Under the pieces are notes generated by a model. That model searched no databases, was not told where the DNA came from, and saw only the letters and a program-made list of their open reading frames with translations. The translations under genes and the position numbers were made by a program. DNA of 64,000 nt from Heyndrickxia sporothermodurans. Lineage in GTDB: Bacteria > Bacillota > Bacilli > Bacillales > Bacillaceae_C. The stretch spans positions 2,810,001 to 2,874,000 of the forward strand of contig CP066701.1 in the NCBI GenBank assembly GCA_016756695.1. The letters run 5' to 3'. Shown in pieces: positions 8,991 to 18,385 of this stretch (the first letter of the stretch is position 1; each line of letters starts with the position of its first letter).

Positions 8991-10403
8991 ATGGAGAAAA
9001 TAAATTGGACTGAGGAAGTACTAAAAAGAAAAGATTATCTAATTGATGATTTGAAACAGTTGTTAAAAATAAAAAGTGTTTTAGATGAAGAAAATGCAAC
9101 TGAGGATGCACCGTTAGGTAAAGGGGTTAAAGAGGCATTACAATATTTATTAGATTTAGGAGAAAAAGATGGCTTCACTGCTAAAAATGTCGGTAATTTG
9201 GCAGGCCATTTAGAAATGGGACAAGGAAATGAGTTAATCGGTATCTTATGTCATGTCGATGTAGTTCCTGAAGGAGATGGCTGGAGTGTTGACCCATACG
9301 GTGGCGAAGTACTAGATGGCAAAATATATGCTAGAGGAGCAAGTGATGATAAAGGCCCCACGATGGCTGCCTATTATGCAATGAAAATTGTTAAAGAATT
9401 AGGAATTCCTTTGGAAAAGCGTGTACGAATGATCATTGGAACAGATGAAGAAAGCAATTGGCGTTGTGTGGAACATTATTTCCAACATGAAGAAATGCCG
9501 ACAATGGGTTTTGCGCCAGATGCAGATTTTCCTATCATTAATGCCGAAAAAGGAATCGCTGATTACGATATCGTTTTGCCGGCAAAAATGGATGATCAGC
9601 AAGCGAAAAATACTCTTTTATCATTTCAATCTGGGCGAAGATATAATATGGTTCCCGATTTTGCAGAAGCAGTCATCACATTTGAAGGAGAACAAACTGA
9701 TTTATTTCAGCAGTTCACAAGCTTTTTAGAGGAAAATGAACTAAAAGGGAAGTATTTTGTGGAAAATGGGGAGCTGCATTTCGAATTGGAAGGTGTATCT
9801 GCTCATGGAATGGAACCGAGAAACGGAAAAAATGCCGGATTGTTTTTAACAAAGTTTTTATCTACATTGGAACTAAATCAACATGGTAAGAAATTTGTGG
9901 ATTTTGCTGTAAACGTATTGCTTGATCAGTCGCGTGGGGAAGGCTTAGGTGTTCAATTCAGCGATGATATTACAGGTGACTTGACAATTAATGTAGGAAA
10001 AATGAATTATGACCAAGAAAAAGGCGGAAGTTTCGGGATTAATATGCGCTATCCCGTAACGTTTAACATGGATAAAGGAAAAGAAACAATTACTGCAAAA
10101 GCATCAGAACACGGATTTTCAATTGAAAACTTTTCTGACTCCAAACCACATCATGTAGATGCAAACGATGAGCTAATCAAAACATTACAAAAGGTTTATG
10201 AAGAGCAAACAGGAGAAAAAGCTGAACTTCTATCCATTGGAGGAGGAACCTATGCACGCTCGTTAAAATCCGGTGTAGCATTTGGTGCACTTTTCCCCGG
10301 ACGACCGGATGTTATGCATCAAAAGGATGAATACATGCCAGTCGATGATTTATTAAAAGCAACAGCAATTTATGCTCAAGCCATTTATGAATTAGCCAGA
10401 TAA
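8991..10403 (+). CDS. pepV: dipeptidase PepV, M20 family
   Basis: Zinc metallopeptidase of about 470 residues that cleaves dipeptides and some tripeptides in the cytoplasm. Visible metal and catalytic motifs are GILCHVDVVPEGDGW (metal His and catalytic Asp), YARGASDDKGP (bridging Asp) and IGTDEESNWRC (catalytic Glu pair). The start at 8991 is preceded by AGGAG at 7 bases. A frame extension to 8946 lacks such a site. The 28-base gap to the D-amino-acid aminotransferase gene downstream suggests co-transcription. B. subtilis ytjP is the positional equivalent. Confidence 0.92.
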   Translation: MEKINWTEEVLKRKDYLIDDLKQLLKIKSVLDEENATEDAPLGKGVKEALQYLLDLGEKDGFTAKNVGNLAGHLEMGQGNELIGILCHVDVVPEGDGWSVDPYGGEVLDGKIYARGASDDKGPTMAAYYAMKIVKELGIPLEKRVRMIIGTDEESNWRCVEHYFQHEEMPTMGFAPDADFPIINAEKGIADYDIVLPAKMDDQQAKNTLLSFQSGRRYNMVPDFAEAVITFEGEQTDLFQQFTSFLEENELKGKYFVENGELHFELEGVSAHGMEPRNGKNAGLFLTKFLSTLELNQHGKKFVDFAVNVLLDQSRGEGLGVQFSDDITGDLTINVGKMNYDQEKGGSFGINMRYPVTFNMDKGKETITAKASEHGFSIENFSDSKPHHVDANDELIKTLQKVYEEQTGEKAELLSIGGGTYARSLKSGVAFGALFPGRPDVMHQKDEYMPVDDLLKATAIYAQAIYELAR

Positions 10404-10430
10404 TAATCAGAATTCAAAGGGGAGTTTCGT

Positions 10431-11270
10431 ATGGAGAACATTATATTTAATGGGGAAATTATTGAACGTTCAAAGGTAAATATTGATATTGAGGACCGTG
10501 GATATCAGTTTGGTGACGGAGTCTATGAAGTCATTCGAGTGTATAATGGAAAACTTTTTACGAAGGAAGAACATATTAATCGTTTATATGAAAGTGCGGA
10601 GAAAATTTCGATTCAAATTCCTTATGAAAAATTGGAACTCATTCAAACATTAGAGGAATTAGTTCAAGTAAATCAGCTCGACACTGGAATTATATATTTA
10701 CAACTAACCCGTGGAAGTTTTCCAAGACAACATGGGTTCCCTAAATCAGACGTACCGCCAGTTTATGTTGCATATACACGTGAAATGCCAATTCCGAAAG
10801 TTTCTATGGATGAAGGGGTCAAAGGATTATTAATAGAGGATATTCGTTGGTTAAGATGCGATATTAAAAGTTTAAACTTATTAGGCAATATTTTAGCTAA
10901 ACAAAAAGCTGCGGAGTCCGGTTGCTTTGAGGCGATTCAACACAGAGGAGAAGAAGTTACAGAAGGTTCTTCATCAAATGTGTTTATTGTGAAAGATAAT
11001 TGTTTAATTACACGACCAGTCTCAAATTTAATCTTAAATGGAATTACAAGACAAGTGATTATTAAATTATGCCAGGAAAATGGTATTTCTTTTAAGGAAG
11101 AAATATTTACAATTGATGATTTACTAGAAGCAGATGAAGTATTTATCTCAAGTACAACTTCAGAAGTTATGCCAATCATTCAAGTAAATGAAAAAGTGAT
11201 ATCAACAGGAAAACCCGGAAAAATAACAAGAAAACTTCAACAACTGTTTCAACAAAAAATTGGCATGTAA
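10431..11270 (+). CDS. dat: D-alanine aminotransferase
   Basis: PLP enzyme of fold type IV, 279 residues, interconverting D-alanine + 2-oxoglutarate and pyruvate + D-glutamate, and thus supplying D-amino acids for peptidoglycan. The fold is recognisable from DRGYQFGDGVYEVIRVYNG at the N terminus. The PLP-binding lysine is in RCDIKSLNLLGNILAKQ (about residue 146), and SSSNVFIV and NGITRQVI form the phosphate-binding and substrate loops. A GGGGAG ribosome-binding site precedes the ATG. It follows pepV closely, a sensible link between dipeptide degradation and wall precursor supply. Confidence 0.93.
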   Translation: MENIIFNGEIIERSKVNIDIEDRGYQFGDGVYEVIRVYNGKLFTKEEHINRLYESAEKISIQIPYEKLELIQTLEELVQVNQLDTGIIYLQLTRGSFPRQHGFPKSDVPPVYVAYTREMPIPKVSMDEGVKGLLIEDIRWLRCDIKSLNLLGNILAKQKAAESGCFEAIQHRGEEVTEGSSSNVFIVKDNCLITRPVSNLILNGITRQVIIKLCQENGISFKEEIFTIDDLLEADEVFISSTTSEVMPIIQVNEKVISTGKPGKITRKLQQLFQQKIGM

Positions 11271-11290
11271 TCGTCGTTATGTTTTCGGAA

Positions 11291-11327
11291 AAAATAAACC
11301 AGCATTGCTGGTTTATTTTATTTTTTT
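11291..11327 (+). terminator. Rho-independent terminator of pepV-dat
   Basis: Stem AAATAAACCAGC / GCTGGTTTATTT with a three-base loop, followed by a T-rich run. Confidence 0.85.
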
Positions 11328-11402
11328 CATTTAGATTAATAATTTGTAGTATTACTGAAGAATTTTGATAAACTAAGAATATCAAAAAAAAGGGTGATGA
11401 AA

Positions 11403-11966
11403 TTGTCGAATAAACATTATTTTTTTGCTGTTCCATTACCTCCTGATATTAAGGAATCCCTTTTCCAACTATGCGAAAATATAAAGATAGACCATCCATT
11501 TAAGCGTTGGGTACACAAAGAAGATTACCATATTACATTAGCTTTTTTAGGGGATGCGGATCATACTCAATTAATGGAAGCAATACATGTAATAAAAGAA
11601 AGTCTAGCTAGTTCTTCTTCGTTTAATATAAAAATAAACCATCTCGGCATTTTTGGAAGAGAAAAGGCTCCGCGGATTTTTTGGGCAGGATTACTTGAGT
11701 CTCCTGAGTTAAATATGCTTAGAGGAAAGGTTTATGAAAGTTGTTTAAAGGCGGGATTTCAATTAGATAAGAAACCTTTTAACCCACATATCACTTTAGC
11801 GAGAAAATGGGATGAAACGAAGCAAAATTTTACTTTAGAGAAACTTAAAGAGATCAATTTAAATGCACTGAGCTTTCCGGTAAATCAGGTTGTATTATAT
11901 GAAACAAATATTGAAGCTACTCCAAAGTATCAAAAAAAGGCTGTCATGCATTTGGGTGACGACTAG
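11403..11966 (+). CDS. ytlP: RNA 2',3'-cyclic phosphodiesterase (LigT/ThpR family)
   Basis: 2H-phosphoesterase of about 187 residues. The two hallmark motifs are both present: HITLAF (about residues 44-49) and HITLAR (about 127-132), each giving one catalytic histidine and threonine. The family opens 2',3'-cyclic phosphates on RNA ends; the cellular substrate in Bacillus is not established. A TTG start at 11403 is preferred because AAAGGG lies at good spacing; an ATG at 11397 sits too close to that site. The B. subtilis orthologue ytlP lies in the same place. Confidence 0.85.
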   Translation: MSNKHYFFAVPLPPDIKESLFQLCENIKIDHPFKRWVHKEDYHITLAFLGDADHTQLMEAIHVIKESLASSSSFNIKINHLGIFGREKAPRIFWAGLLESPELNMLRGKVYESCLKAGFQLDKKPFNPHITLARKWDETKQNFTLEKLKEINLNALSFPVNQVVLYETNIEATPKYQKKAVMHLGDD

Positions 11967-11983
11967 TAAAGGAAGAAAAATAT

Positions 11984-12958
11984 ATGGGTCAGTTAATAAA
12001 ACTTCAGGATTATATATCCCGTTATGAGATGGATCCGTTTCGGTATCCAGCACAGTATGTAAGATTAAAAAAACAACAATGGCAAAAATTAAAACTCGAT
12101 TGGGAGAATCAATCAACTAGTACAAATGAAATACATGAAGTGGAAGAAGAAAATAATCCAAGGCCTTTAAACGTAATTAAAAGATTATTTCAGAAATCAA
12201 CTAGTGAAAAAGATGAATGGATTCAAGAGAATACACAACCAACTGAACCGATGTTTCAATTTGCCCCAAAGTTAGCATATTATCCGGATTCGATAGATGA
12301 GTTAAAGCAAATGTTTCTTGATCAGTTATTTTCGTTTCAAATGAAATGGGCAAGCTCAACCATTATTGAAAAGTCTTTTATAGATAAAAGCTATTTTAGA
12401 AATGAAAAGCTAAAATATTTATTACAACGTTTTCCTGATACTTTTTTATTTTTATACGAACCGATTTTTTTATTGAAGAAGGCTCCGGTTGAAATGGAGG
12501 TTCTTTTAATCACGCCTACAGAAGTTTGGTGTATCATTTTTCTAGAAGAAGAGAATGAAGCGGTATATTTAGGATCTAAGGAACGGTTTTGGATCAAAAG
12601 AGCAAATCGGAATGAAAGCAAGATTTTAAATCCGATGATTTCATTAAATCGGATGGCGAAAATTATTATGCAACTATTAAACTACCATCAAATAGACATA
12701 CCAATGAAAAAGGCCATTATTAGTCGCAATGGGTATATTGATTACCCTAATGCACCTATTGACGTTGCTTTATTGGAAAAGAGAAAGTATCCAGAATGGT
12801 TTAAGCAACAAAGGAACCATCTTTCTCCTTTAAAACATATTCAATTAAAAACGGCAAAAGTTCTTTTAGATTATTGCCAAACGACAAGTGCGAAAAGACC
12901 TGAATGGAATAATAGGGGTGGAATAGAAGAAAATCCTTTTGATATTTTAAAGGATTAA
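11984..12958 (+). CDS. ytlQ: YtlQ-like protein with NERD-like segment
   Basis: Protein of 324 residues following ytlP by 17 bases, as ytlQ does in B. subtilis. The N-terminal third is charged and probably disordered. Residues about 100-250 resemble the nuclease-related NERD fold, notably VLLITPTEVWCIIFLEEE followed by a conserved-looking F/W strand. The catalytic residues of active restriction-like nucleases are not obvious, so nuclease activity should not be assumed. No signal peptide or membrane segment is visible. The function is unknown. Confidence 0.65.
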   Translation: MGQLIKLQDYISRYEMDPFRYPAQYVRLKKQQWQKLKLDWENQSTSTNEIHEVEEENNPRPLNVIKRLFQKSTSEKDEWIQENTQPTEPMFQFAPKLAYYPDSIDELKQMFLDQLFSFQMKWASSTIIEKSFIDKSYFRNEKLKYLLQRFPDTFLFLYEPIFLLKKAPVEMEVLLITPTEVWCIIFLEEENEAVYLGSKERFWIKRANRNESKILNPMISLNRMAKIIMQLLNYHQIDIPMKKAIISRNGYIDYPNAPIDVALLEKRKYPEWFKQQRNHLSPLKHIQLKTAKVLLDYCQTTSAKRPEWNNRGGIEENPFDILKD

Positions 12959-13150
12959 ACATTCGTTTCTAATAATTAGCTTGACGAAAAATGTCATAAA
13001 GAATAAAATTTATTAAAGATACTTTTCTATACTTATTAAAATAATATACTTTTGTTGAAATATTTTTTCAAATGAGTCAATTTCATAATTGCTCTTTTTA
13101 AAAATACAGAATCCTACAGAATTTCTAAAATATATTTTTAAAAACAGAAA

Positions 13151-14502
13151 TCATGCTACTTGTTGCTGATTTAATTGTACATTAATTCGGTCTGCGGCTA
13201 ACTTTGAAGCATTATAAATAAGGGTTACCATGTCAAAATGAATTTTTGCACGTTTCCCAGTACGATAGCGAACATTGTTCAGTTGAAAGAATTCTTTCAG
13301 ATAGGCATTAACCCGTTCTACGGCAGTACGACGTTTGAAAATGTTTTTCCATGCTTGTGACCCGCGTGCTGGTGCGGTATATCTGCGAAGGTCTGAAGTG
13401 ATTTTCACTTTATAAACCTTTTGGCAAATACCTTCATTAGCTAAGGGACAGTCGCTGCATTCCTTTGGTCTTGTGTATTTCAATGTTTCATATTTAGGAT
13501 CAAAACTATCATAACGATAAGAATGCTCTCTGAAACAAGTTGGGGCAAAGTGTTTATCATAGCCAATGATTTCCCCTTCATTTCGCTTATTATACGCGAT
13601 GACGGATTGTTGTCCCATTCGATGTACCTGCTCGTATATGGGTTCATAGTCATAGCCCGCATCCATTGTTTGATAACGTAATGGAAGGTGAAGGCGTTCC
13701 TGAATTCCTTTCAGTAAAGGGATATTTGCCTTACCATCATTTAGACTCCCAGATGAAAAAAGAGCCTGTAGAATGTATTGGCTTGATGTACCAACGGCTA
13801 AATGACCTTTGTAGCCAAACCAAAAACATTTTGTCCTTCTGAGTTCTTTTTCACGCCCCATTTAGGGTCTTGGGGAACTTCGGCACGTAGTTCGGCTAGG
13901 GAACATCTAATTGTATTGCACAATTTTTCTATCATATAAAGGTAAATTGGCTTCCGTTTCAGCTTGTTCTTTAAGCCACCCGTCACGCTCATCTTTTGAT
14001 TTCCGACCACGTTTTTGGGGTTCAGATTTTGGCTTTTTTCTTCTTTTGGCGCGCTTGGTCTCGTGCTTCAAAATGGGTTGCATCATACCACTGTATCATC
14101 CGTGATGAAACCTTCTGCAATAGCCTGGAGGACCACTTTTTCTTGTTCTTTCTCAAGGATATCGCTTTCCTCCAATTTCGTTATGAGACGTGAATAGGAG
14201 GATTCTGAAGGCACATGATCAGAAACCAAAAAGCCACAATTTAACTTAAAAGCTAGATCATCATGAAGACGTTTTATAAGATCCTTCATCGTAGGGATGC
14301 GCTCTATGTATCTTACAAAGGTGGAGATAATCATGGCTGCATAGTTTAGTTCTTCCGGTGCACCCAACCGTGATTTTTTCGCCACTTGATGGTACATCGA
14401 ATCCAAATCTACCGCTGAAATAATGGCTTCATATTTTTGGGTAGGTTCCATGTCAAATAATTCCTGTATGCCAAATAGGCTAGGTTGTCGTATAATAGTC
14501 AT
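13151..14502 (-). pseudogene. outer-element DDE transposase, frameshifted (copy 1)
   Basis: Transposase of about 450 residues when the three overlapping frames are joined: the N-terminal part (14502 to about 14083), the middle (about 14010-13798) and the C-terminal part (about 13861-13151). The N-terminal piece begins MTIIRQPSLFGIQELFD after a GGAGGAG ribosome-binding site. The C-terminal piece contains TMDAGYDYEP, a zinc-ribbon-like run (C-x2-C and C-x-C type cysteines in KECSDCPL and EGICQ) and RTAVERVNAYLKEF with the final catalytic Glu. Breaks are a 2-base loss after DDTV (about 14094), a lost base near 14055 and the T5 run at 13822-13826. Family: IS4/IS5/IS1182 group, exact assignment uncertain. 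Resembles a transposase common in Geobacillus. Confidence 0.8.
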
Positions 14503-14637
14503 AAGAAGTACTCCTCCAGTCTTTTTATGGTTTGTGGTCAACGTAAGCCCGAATTATAAAAAATAAGTGTACCTTTCGGTACGCATCGTAAATAGCCGTA
14601 AATTCTGACTTTTTTAATCGAATTACGGCTATTTCAT

Positions 14638-16226
14638 TTATTTGCTACATTCTGCCTGAATCATTTTTGACCAGGGCATGTATTGATCTAAAATTTCAGG
14701 GTTTTGTTGGACGCCGAGATTTGGTAAATCCGTAAAAAGTTTCTTTATATATTCATAGAAATCAACGCCGTTACTTTTGGCAGTTTCAGCAATACTTAAA
14801 CAGATGGCATTCGCTTTTGCACCAGCTTCACTTACACTAAAGAGCCAATTTTTCTTCCTATAACGTTGGGACGGATGGCGTTCTCGGCTGGATTATTATC
14901 CATTTCAATTCGCCCATCATTCAGGAATAATTTGAGTCCATTTGCCCTGTTTAATGTGTATTCAGCTGCTTTTGCTAACGCATTTTTTCCGTAAAATGGT
15001 GATGTTTCAACCCAGTGAAGGAATTCCTCCACGATTGGCTTCGAGTACTTTTGACGTTTTTCTTCGTTTACTCGGAGACAAACGTTTAAATTGCCTTTCT
15101 AGTCGATATAAATCATCACAATATTTCACACCGATTCTACCATTTTTGCTATCAGCTTTCAGCCAATAACGACGAACATGCGCCCAACAATTTGCGAAAT
15201 TAACGCCTTCCAACTTATCATAAGCAGAATAACCATCACACACAATCGTTCCAGAAAAGCCTTCAATAAAACTTTCAAGGACAGATCGAGCTCGAGATAA
15301 TGCGCTTTGAAAGAGAGTCATTGTTTACTTGGCTTGGCACACTTCGAAACACCCAATTATACGCATTGGCTTTTACCAGATTTCCCATCGGATCGGTTGA
15401 TAATTTGTCCGTATGTTTCATCGACATGCAAAACCGATTTTGCCATCATCAACTCTTTCATTCGTTCGTATACAGGTAACAGCCAATCATGTGCTACACG
15501 GATAACCCAATTCGATAGGTTTTTATCATTGGTATTCAGTCCATAGCGATTCCATTCCTTTACCTGACGGTAAAGAGGTAAATATTGTGCAAATTTATCA
15601 TAGATGACTTTGGCAAGTACGCTAGGACTTGCGATGCTACGCTGAATCGCTGGTTGTGGTGCTTTCCCGCGTTTGATTTGTGCTGGCTGTGATGAATCAA
15701 CTTTGCAGTCTTTACATTCATACGCATGTTCAATGTGCTGTACTTTCATCATTTTTGCAGGAATAAATTTTGCTTCTTCACGTACAAGTGTACTACCAAT
15801 TTCAATCATTTGCCCTTGGCAACAGTCACAGATTGTATTTTTCGGATGATGGTGAATAGCTTCTACTTCAATACCATCATGCAAGGAATCATTTCGTTTT
15901 TTTGATTTAACTTTTCGTACAACAGTATAAGAGATTGTCTGTTGGCTTTGTTCTTCTGTGTGCTCAGGTTCGCTAAAAGCCGGGTCATCATCAAATAATG
16001 AGCCTTGCCCATCTGGTACGTTGTATTTCGATTTTTCGGATTTCGATCCATATAAAAGTTTTGTTAAATGGCGAATTTGTTCAGTTAGCGCTTCAATCTG
16101 TTTAGTTGATTGATCTAGCTTTTTCGATAAGTCTTTGTTTTGTTGATTTGAATGAGCCAATTGTTCTTCGAGAAGTCGAATTAATTTCCCATATGGATTC
16201 TTGTTATTGGAAGAAGTATTAACCAT
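14638..16226 (-). pseudogene. tnpC: IS66 TnpC transposase, frameshifted (copy 1)
   Basis: IS66-family DDE transposase of about 530 residues if intact. The N-terminal part is a leucine-zipper-like coiled coil (about residues 10-60) followed by a zinc-finger region (CDCCQGQM, CKDCK) and the first DDE aspartate in VLHVDETYG. The frame is lost after DGKSGK, near 15375: this copy reads GGTAAAAGCC where copy 2 reads GGCCAAGCC. A second short difference at about 15333, and A-runs near 15056 and 14850 that are two and one bases shorter than in copy 2, scramble the catalytic C-terminal half. The enzyme as written cannot be functional. Confidence 0.85.
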
Positions 16227-16328
16227 TTATTTCACCACTTTTCGTTCACCATAAGTTAGTTATATTATAACATTTTTAACGTAGAAAGCGAAGTTGAAAA
16301 TGGCTATAAACCAACATTTCTAGCTTGT

Positions 16329-16682
16329 TTAGAATACTCCTTTTTGTGATTTTTGAATGGCCTTTGGTTGCTGAATGGACAACCCTTCTAACAACCAGCG
16401 AACCTCCTGTTGCGAAAGTTTACGTACTTCATTTTCATCTTTTGGCCATTGAAGTTTTCCTCCATCTAGTCGCTTATAAAGCATGGCGAAACCATCGCCA
16501 TCAAAATATAAACATTTATAACGGTCTTTACTCCAACCAGAGAAAAGGAAAATAGAATCTCCATATGGATCAAGTTCGAAAGAATCTTGAATTAGCGTTG
16601 CTAATCCATCAATTCCCTTCCTCATATCTGTTTTACCGCAAATAATATAAATGTTTTTTACACTGGTATAATCATGTTTCAT
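16329..16682 (-). CDS. tnpB: IS66 accessory protein TnpB (copy 1)
   Basis: A 117-residue IS66 Orf2-like protein with the typical KTDMRKGIDGLATLIQ opening and the FLFSGWSKDRYKCLYFDGDGF core. It is needed with TnpA for transposition of IS66-type elements in known cases; its biochemical role is unclear. The start overlaps the end of tnpA by four bases (ATGA). The frame is intact and identical in protein sequence to copy 2. Confidence 0.92.
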   Translation of the reverse strand: MKHDYTSVKNIYIICGKTDMRKGIDGLATLIQDSFELDPYGDSIFLFSGWSKDRYKCLYFDGDGFAMLYKRLDGGKLQWPKDENEVRKLSQQEVRWLLEGLSIQQPKAIQKSQKGVF

Positions 16683-16870
16683 AGATTTTTCAACTCCCTC
16701 ATGACCGTTTGGATGATGTGCTCATCTACGCCGTTGAAGAAGGAAATTTCAGCAGCTTCAATTTTGATTGTGCAAAAGCTATTTGAAGGATCTTTCGAAG
16801 TTGTGGATGTTATAATATTTTTTTCTGGTTGTATTGAAACGGGGACGATTGTTAGTTTTTGTTGTGACAT
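16679..16870 (-). CDS. tnpA: IS66 accessory protein TnpA (copy 1)
   Basis: A 63-residue small protein, the first gene of the IS66 operon, preceded by an AAGGAGGTG ribosome-binding site. It is shorter than the helix-turn-helix TnpA of many IS66 relatives, and no clear DNA-binding motif is visible. Identity rests on position before tnpB, the ATGA overlap and the intact duplicate at 43286-43477. Confidence 0.75.
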   Translation of the reverse strand: MSQQKLTIVPVSIQPEKNIITSTTSKDPSNSFCTIKIEAAEISFFNGVDEHIIQTVMRELKNL

Positions 16871-17227
16871 AGGAAAAGCACCTCCTTAATTGATACGATT
16901 ATTGTACTAAGGGGTGCTGATCATTTATATGCGTTGTTTGAATGGGGGCTTACTGGTCAACTACCATTATACAAGATTTGGGGAGGTACTTCTTTTTTTA
17001 TCTCTTAAACCCCTTGATACACAAGGGCTAAGAATTATGAAATTCATTCAAATAATAGTAAACTTAATTTTGTCATTGAAAATTTAACATAATCGCAACA
17101 ATTTTTTTGAAATCAGTTTATTAAAGTTGGCTATTGTTGTCTGCTAAATTTCAATAGCTATCTTTTTTTTTGACTATGTAATGATATTTTGAGCGCCATA
17201 GTTGATGGGCGAATTAATTGAAGGTGA

Positions 17228-18007
17228 ATGATGTTGGAACACATACTTGGTCAAGGTTGGGAAGTGATCCCGGCCGGAGGGGCAACTGGAGAAGCATTCT
17301 TTGCCAAACATCAAGATCAAAAATTATTTTTAAAAAGAAACTCATCTCCTTTTTTAGCTGTTTTGTCGGCAGAGGGTATTGTCCCGAAGCTTGTTTGGAC
17401 CAAACGAACAGAAAATGGTGATGTCATAACAGCACAACAATGGCTGAGCGGGAGAGAATTAAAGCCAGATGAAATGAGCCAAGATCGTGTTGCCAAGCTT
17501 TTAAAAAAAATTCACGATTCAGCCCCTCTACTTTCTATGCTCTTAAGATTGGGGAAAACACCATTTGAACCAGAGATGATGCTTACTCAAATTGAAACGG
17601 AATTGGATGAGGAACTTTTGAACTTACCAATTATTGATTCATCTCTACGTTTTATCCAACAAGAAGTCGAAAATATAAAAACGGATAATTATGTTGTTTG
17701 TCATAATGATATAAATCATAACAACTGGCTGCTAACAGATGACAACCAGCTGTATTTAATTGATTGGGATGGCCAAATGATCGCTGATCCTGCACTAGAT
17801 ATCGGGATGCTTCTTTATTTATATATCGATTCTAAAAAATGGAATGAATGGTTCATACAATATGGAATACATGCGGATGAACAGCTTCTATTAAGAATGA
17901 AATGGTACTTTGTTGCTCAATCACTATTGTTTGTACAATGGCATAGAACTAAGGATCGATTAATGGAAATGGAACAGTGGATTAATAGGCTTCAAGCGAT
18001 TATTTAA
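17228..18007 (+). CDS. ytmP: phosphotransferase, aminoglycoside/choline-kinase fold
   Basis: Protein of about 259 residues with the kinase-like fold of the APH/ChoK family. The catalytic loop VCHNDINHNNWLL and the metal-binding YLIDWDGQMIADPALDIG are both present. The family phosphorylates small hydroxylated molecules; the substrate here is unknown and antibiotic resistance should not be inferred. ATG codons at 17228 and 17231 and a TTG at 17234 all follow AAGGTG, and the last two have better spacing. In B. subtilis ytmP follows ytlQ directly; here the nested IS separates them. Confidence 0.85.
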   Translation: MMLEHILGQGWEVIPAGGATGEAFFAKHQDQKLFLKRNSSPFLAVLSAEGIVPKLVWTKRTENGDVITAQQWLSGRELKPDEMSQDRVAKLLKKIHDSAPLLSMLLRLGKTPFEPEMMLTQIETELDEELLNLPIIDSSLRFIQQEVENIKTDNYVVCHNDINHNNWLLTDDNQLYLIDWDGQMIADPALDIGMLLYLYIDSKKWNEWFIQYGIHADEQLLLRMKWYFVAQSLLFVQWHRTKDRLMEMEQWINRLQAII

Positions 18008-18282
18008 AAGTTTATATTTATCTGATCTACCCACTGGGATAAATTGTCTTGATTGGCTTCAATATGTGAATTCAAGTGTTGTGTATATTGGCCATGTTGA
18101 CTATAATTGTAAACCTCTTGAAGAACTGGTTTCACGGAAGCATCTATATTTGGATCCACCAGTAGAGATTTGACAAGACGTTCCAATTGTTCACATTCTG
18201 AAACAGAACCACAGCAATCAACTTGGTGATTGTTTAATATATCTTTTAATAAAGTAATTTGGTCTAGATGGGATAGTGGCAT
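18004..18282 (-). CDS. ytzH: YtzH-like protein
   Basis: A 92-residue acidic, helical protein found next to trmB in Bacillus. The start at 18282 follows AAAGGATG at 6-7 bases and begins MPLSHLDQITLLKDIL; longer readings have no ribosome-binding site. The conserved-looking core contains HQVDCCGSVSECEQLERLV with three cysteines. No known domain, signal peptide or membrane segment is visible. It is convergent with ytmP and overlaps its end by four bases. Function unknown. Confidence 0.8.
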   Translation of the reverse strand: MPLSHLDQITLLKDILNNHQVDCCGSVSECEQLERLVKSLLVDPNIDASVKPVLQEVYNYSQHGQYTQHLNSHIEANQDNLSQWVDQININF

Positions 18283-18312
18283 ACGAAACATCCTTTCAAT
18301 TTTTGTAATATA

Positions 18313-18349
18313 AAAAAGGAATCCACAGTTATTTTGTGAATTCCTTTTA
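18313..18349. terminator. bidirectional hairpin between ytzH and trmB
   Basis: Stem AAAAAGGAATCCACA / TGTGAATTCCTTTT. It lies upstream of both divergent genes, so it probably stops read-through from ytmP across the antisense side of ytzH into trmB. Confidence 0.65.
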
Positions 18350-18385
18350 TCTTTATTCATTAAAATCAAACTGAGGTGTAAATAC

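Larger units (their letters stand above)
14543..16953. mobile_element. IS66-family element (copy 1), 2,411 bp
   Basis: Both ends carry the IS66-type terminus GTAAGCCC, and the element is bordered by an exact 8-bp target duplication TGGTCAAC (14535-14542 and 16954-16961), the size expected for this family. It encodes TnpA, TnpB and a frameshifted TnpC on the minus strand. It interrupts the leader of the outer transposase, 40 bases upstream of its start codon. Confidence 0.92.
13073..17051. mobile_element. nested IS copy 1: IS66 element inside a DDE-transposase IS
   Basis: Outer element of 3,979 bp with imperfect terminal inverted repeats sharing TGA-T-AATTTCATAATT. The left end reads TGAGTCAATTTCATAATT and the right end, inverted, TGAATGAATTTCATAATT. 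It appears flanked by a 2-bp direct repeat (AA). It contains a broken DDE transposase gene on the minus strand and a complete IS66-family insertion. The same composite occurs inverted at 43106-47086. It lies between ytlQ and ytmP, genes that are close neighbours in B. subtilis, so nothing obvious was destroyed. The 12959-13072 stretch before it shows nothing else. Confidence 0.85.

Noticed and set aside
13073-17051. Composite transposon carrying passenger genes with 43106-47086
   Set aside because: The composites flank 26 kb of core genes in conserved order, so they are two separate insertions; no sign that the interval moved as a unit.
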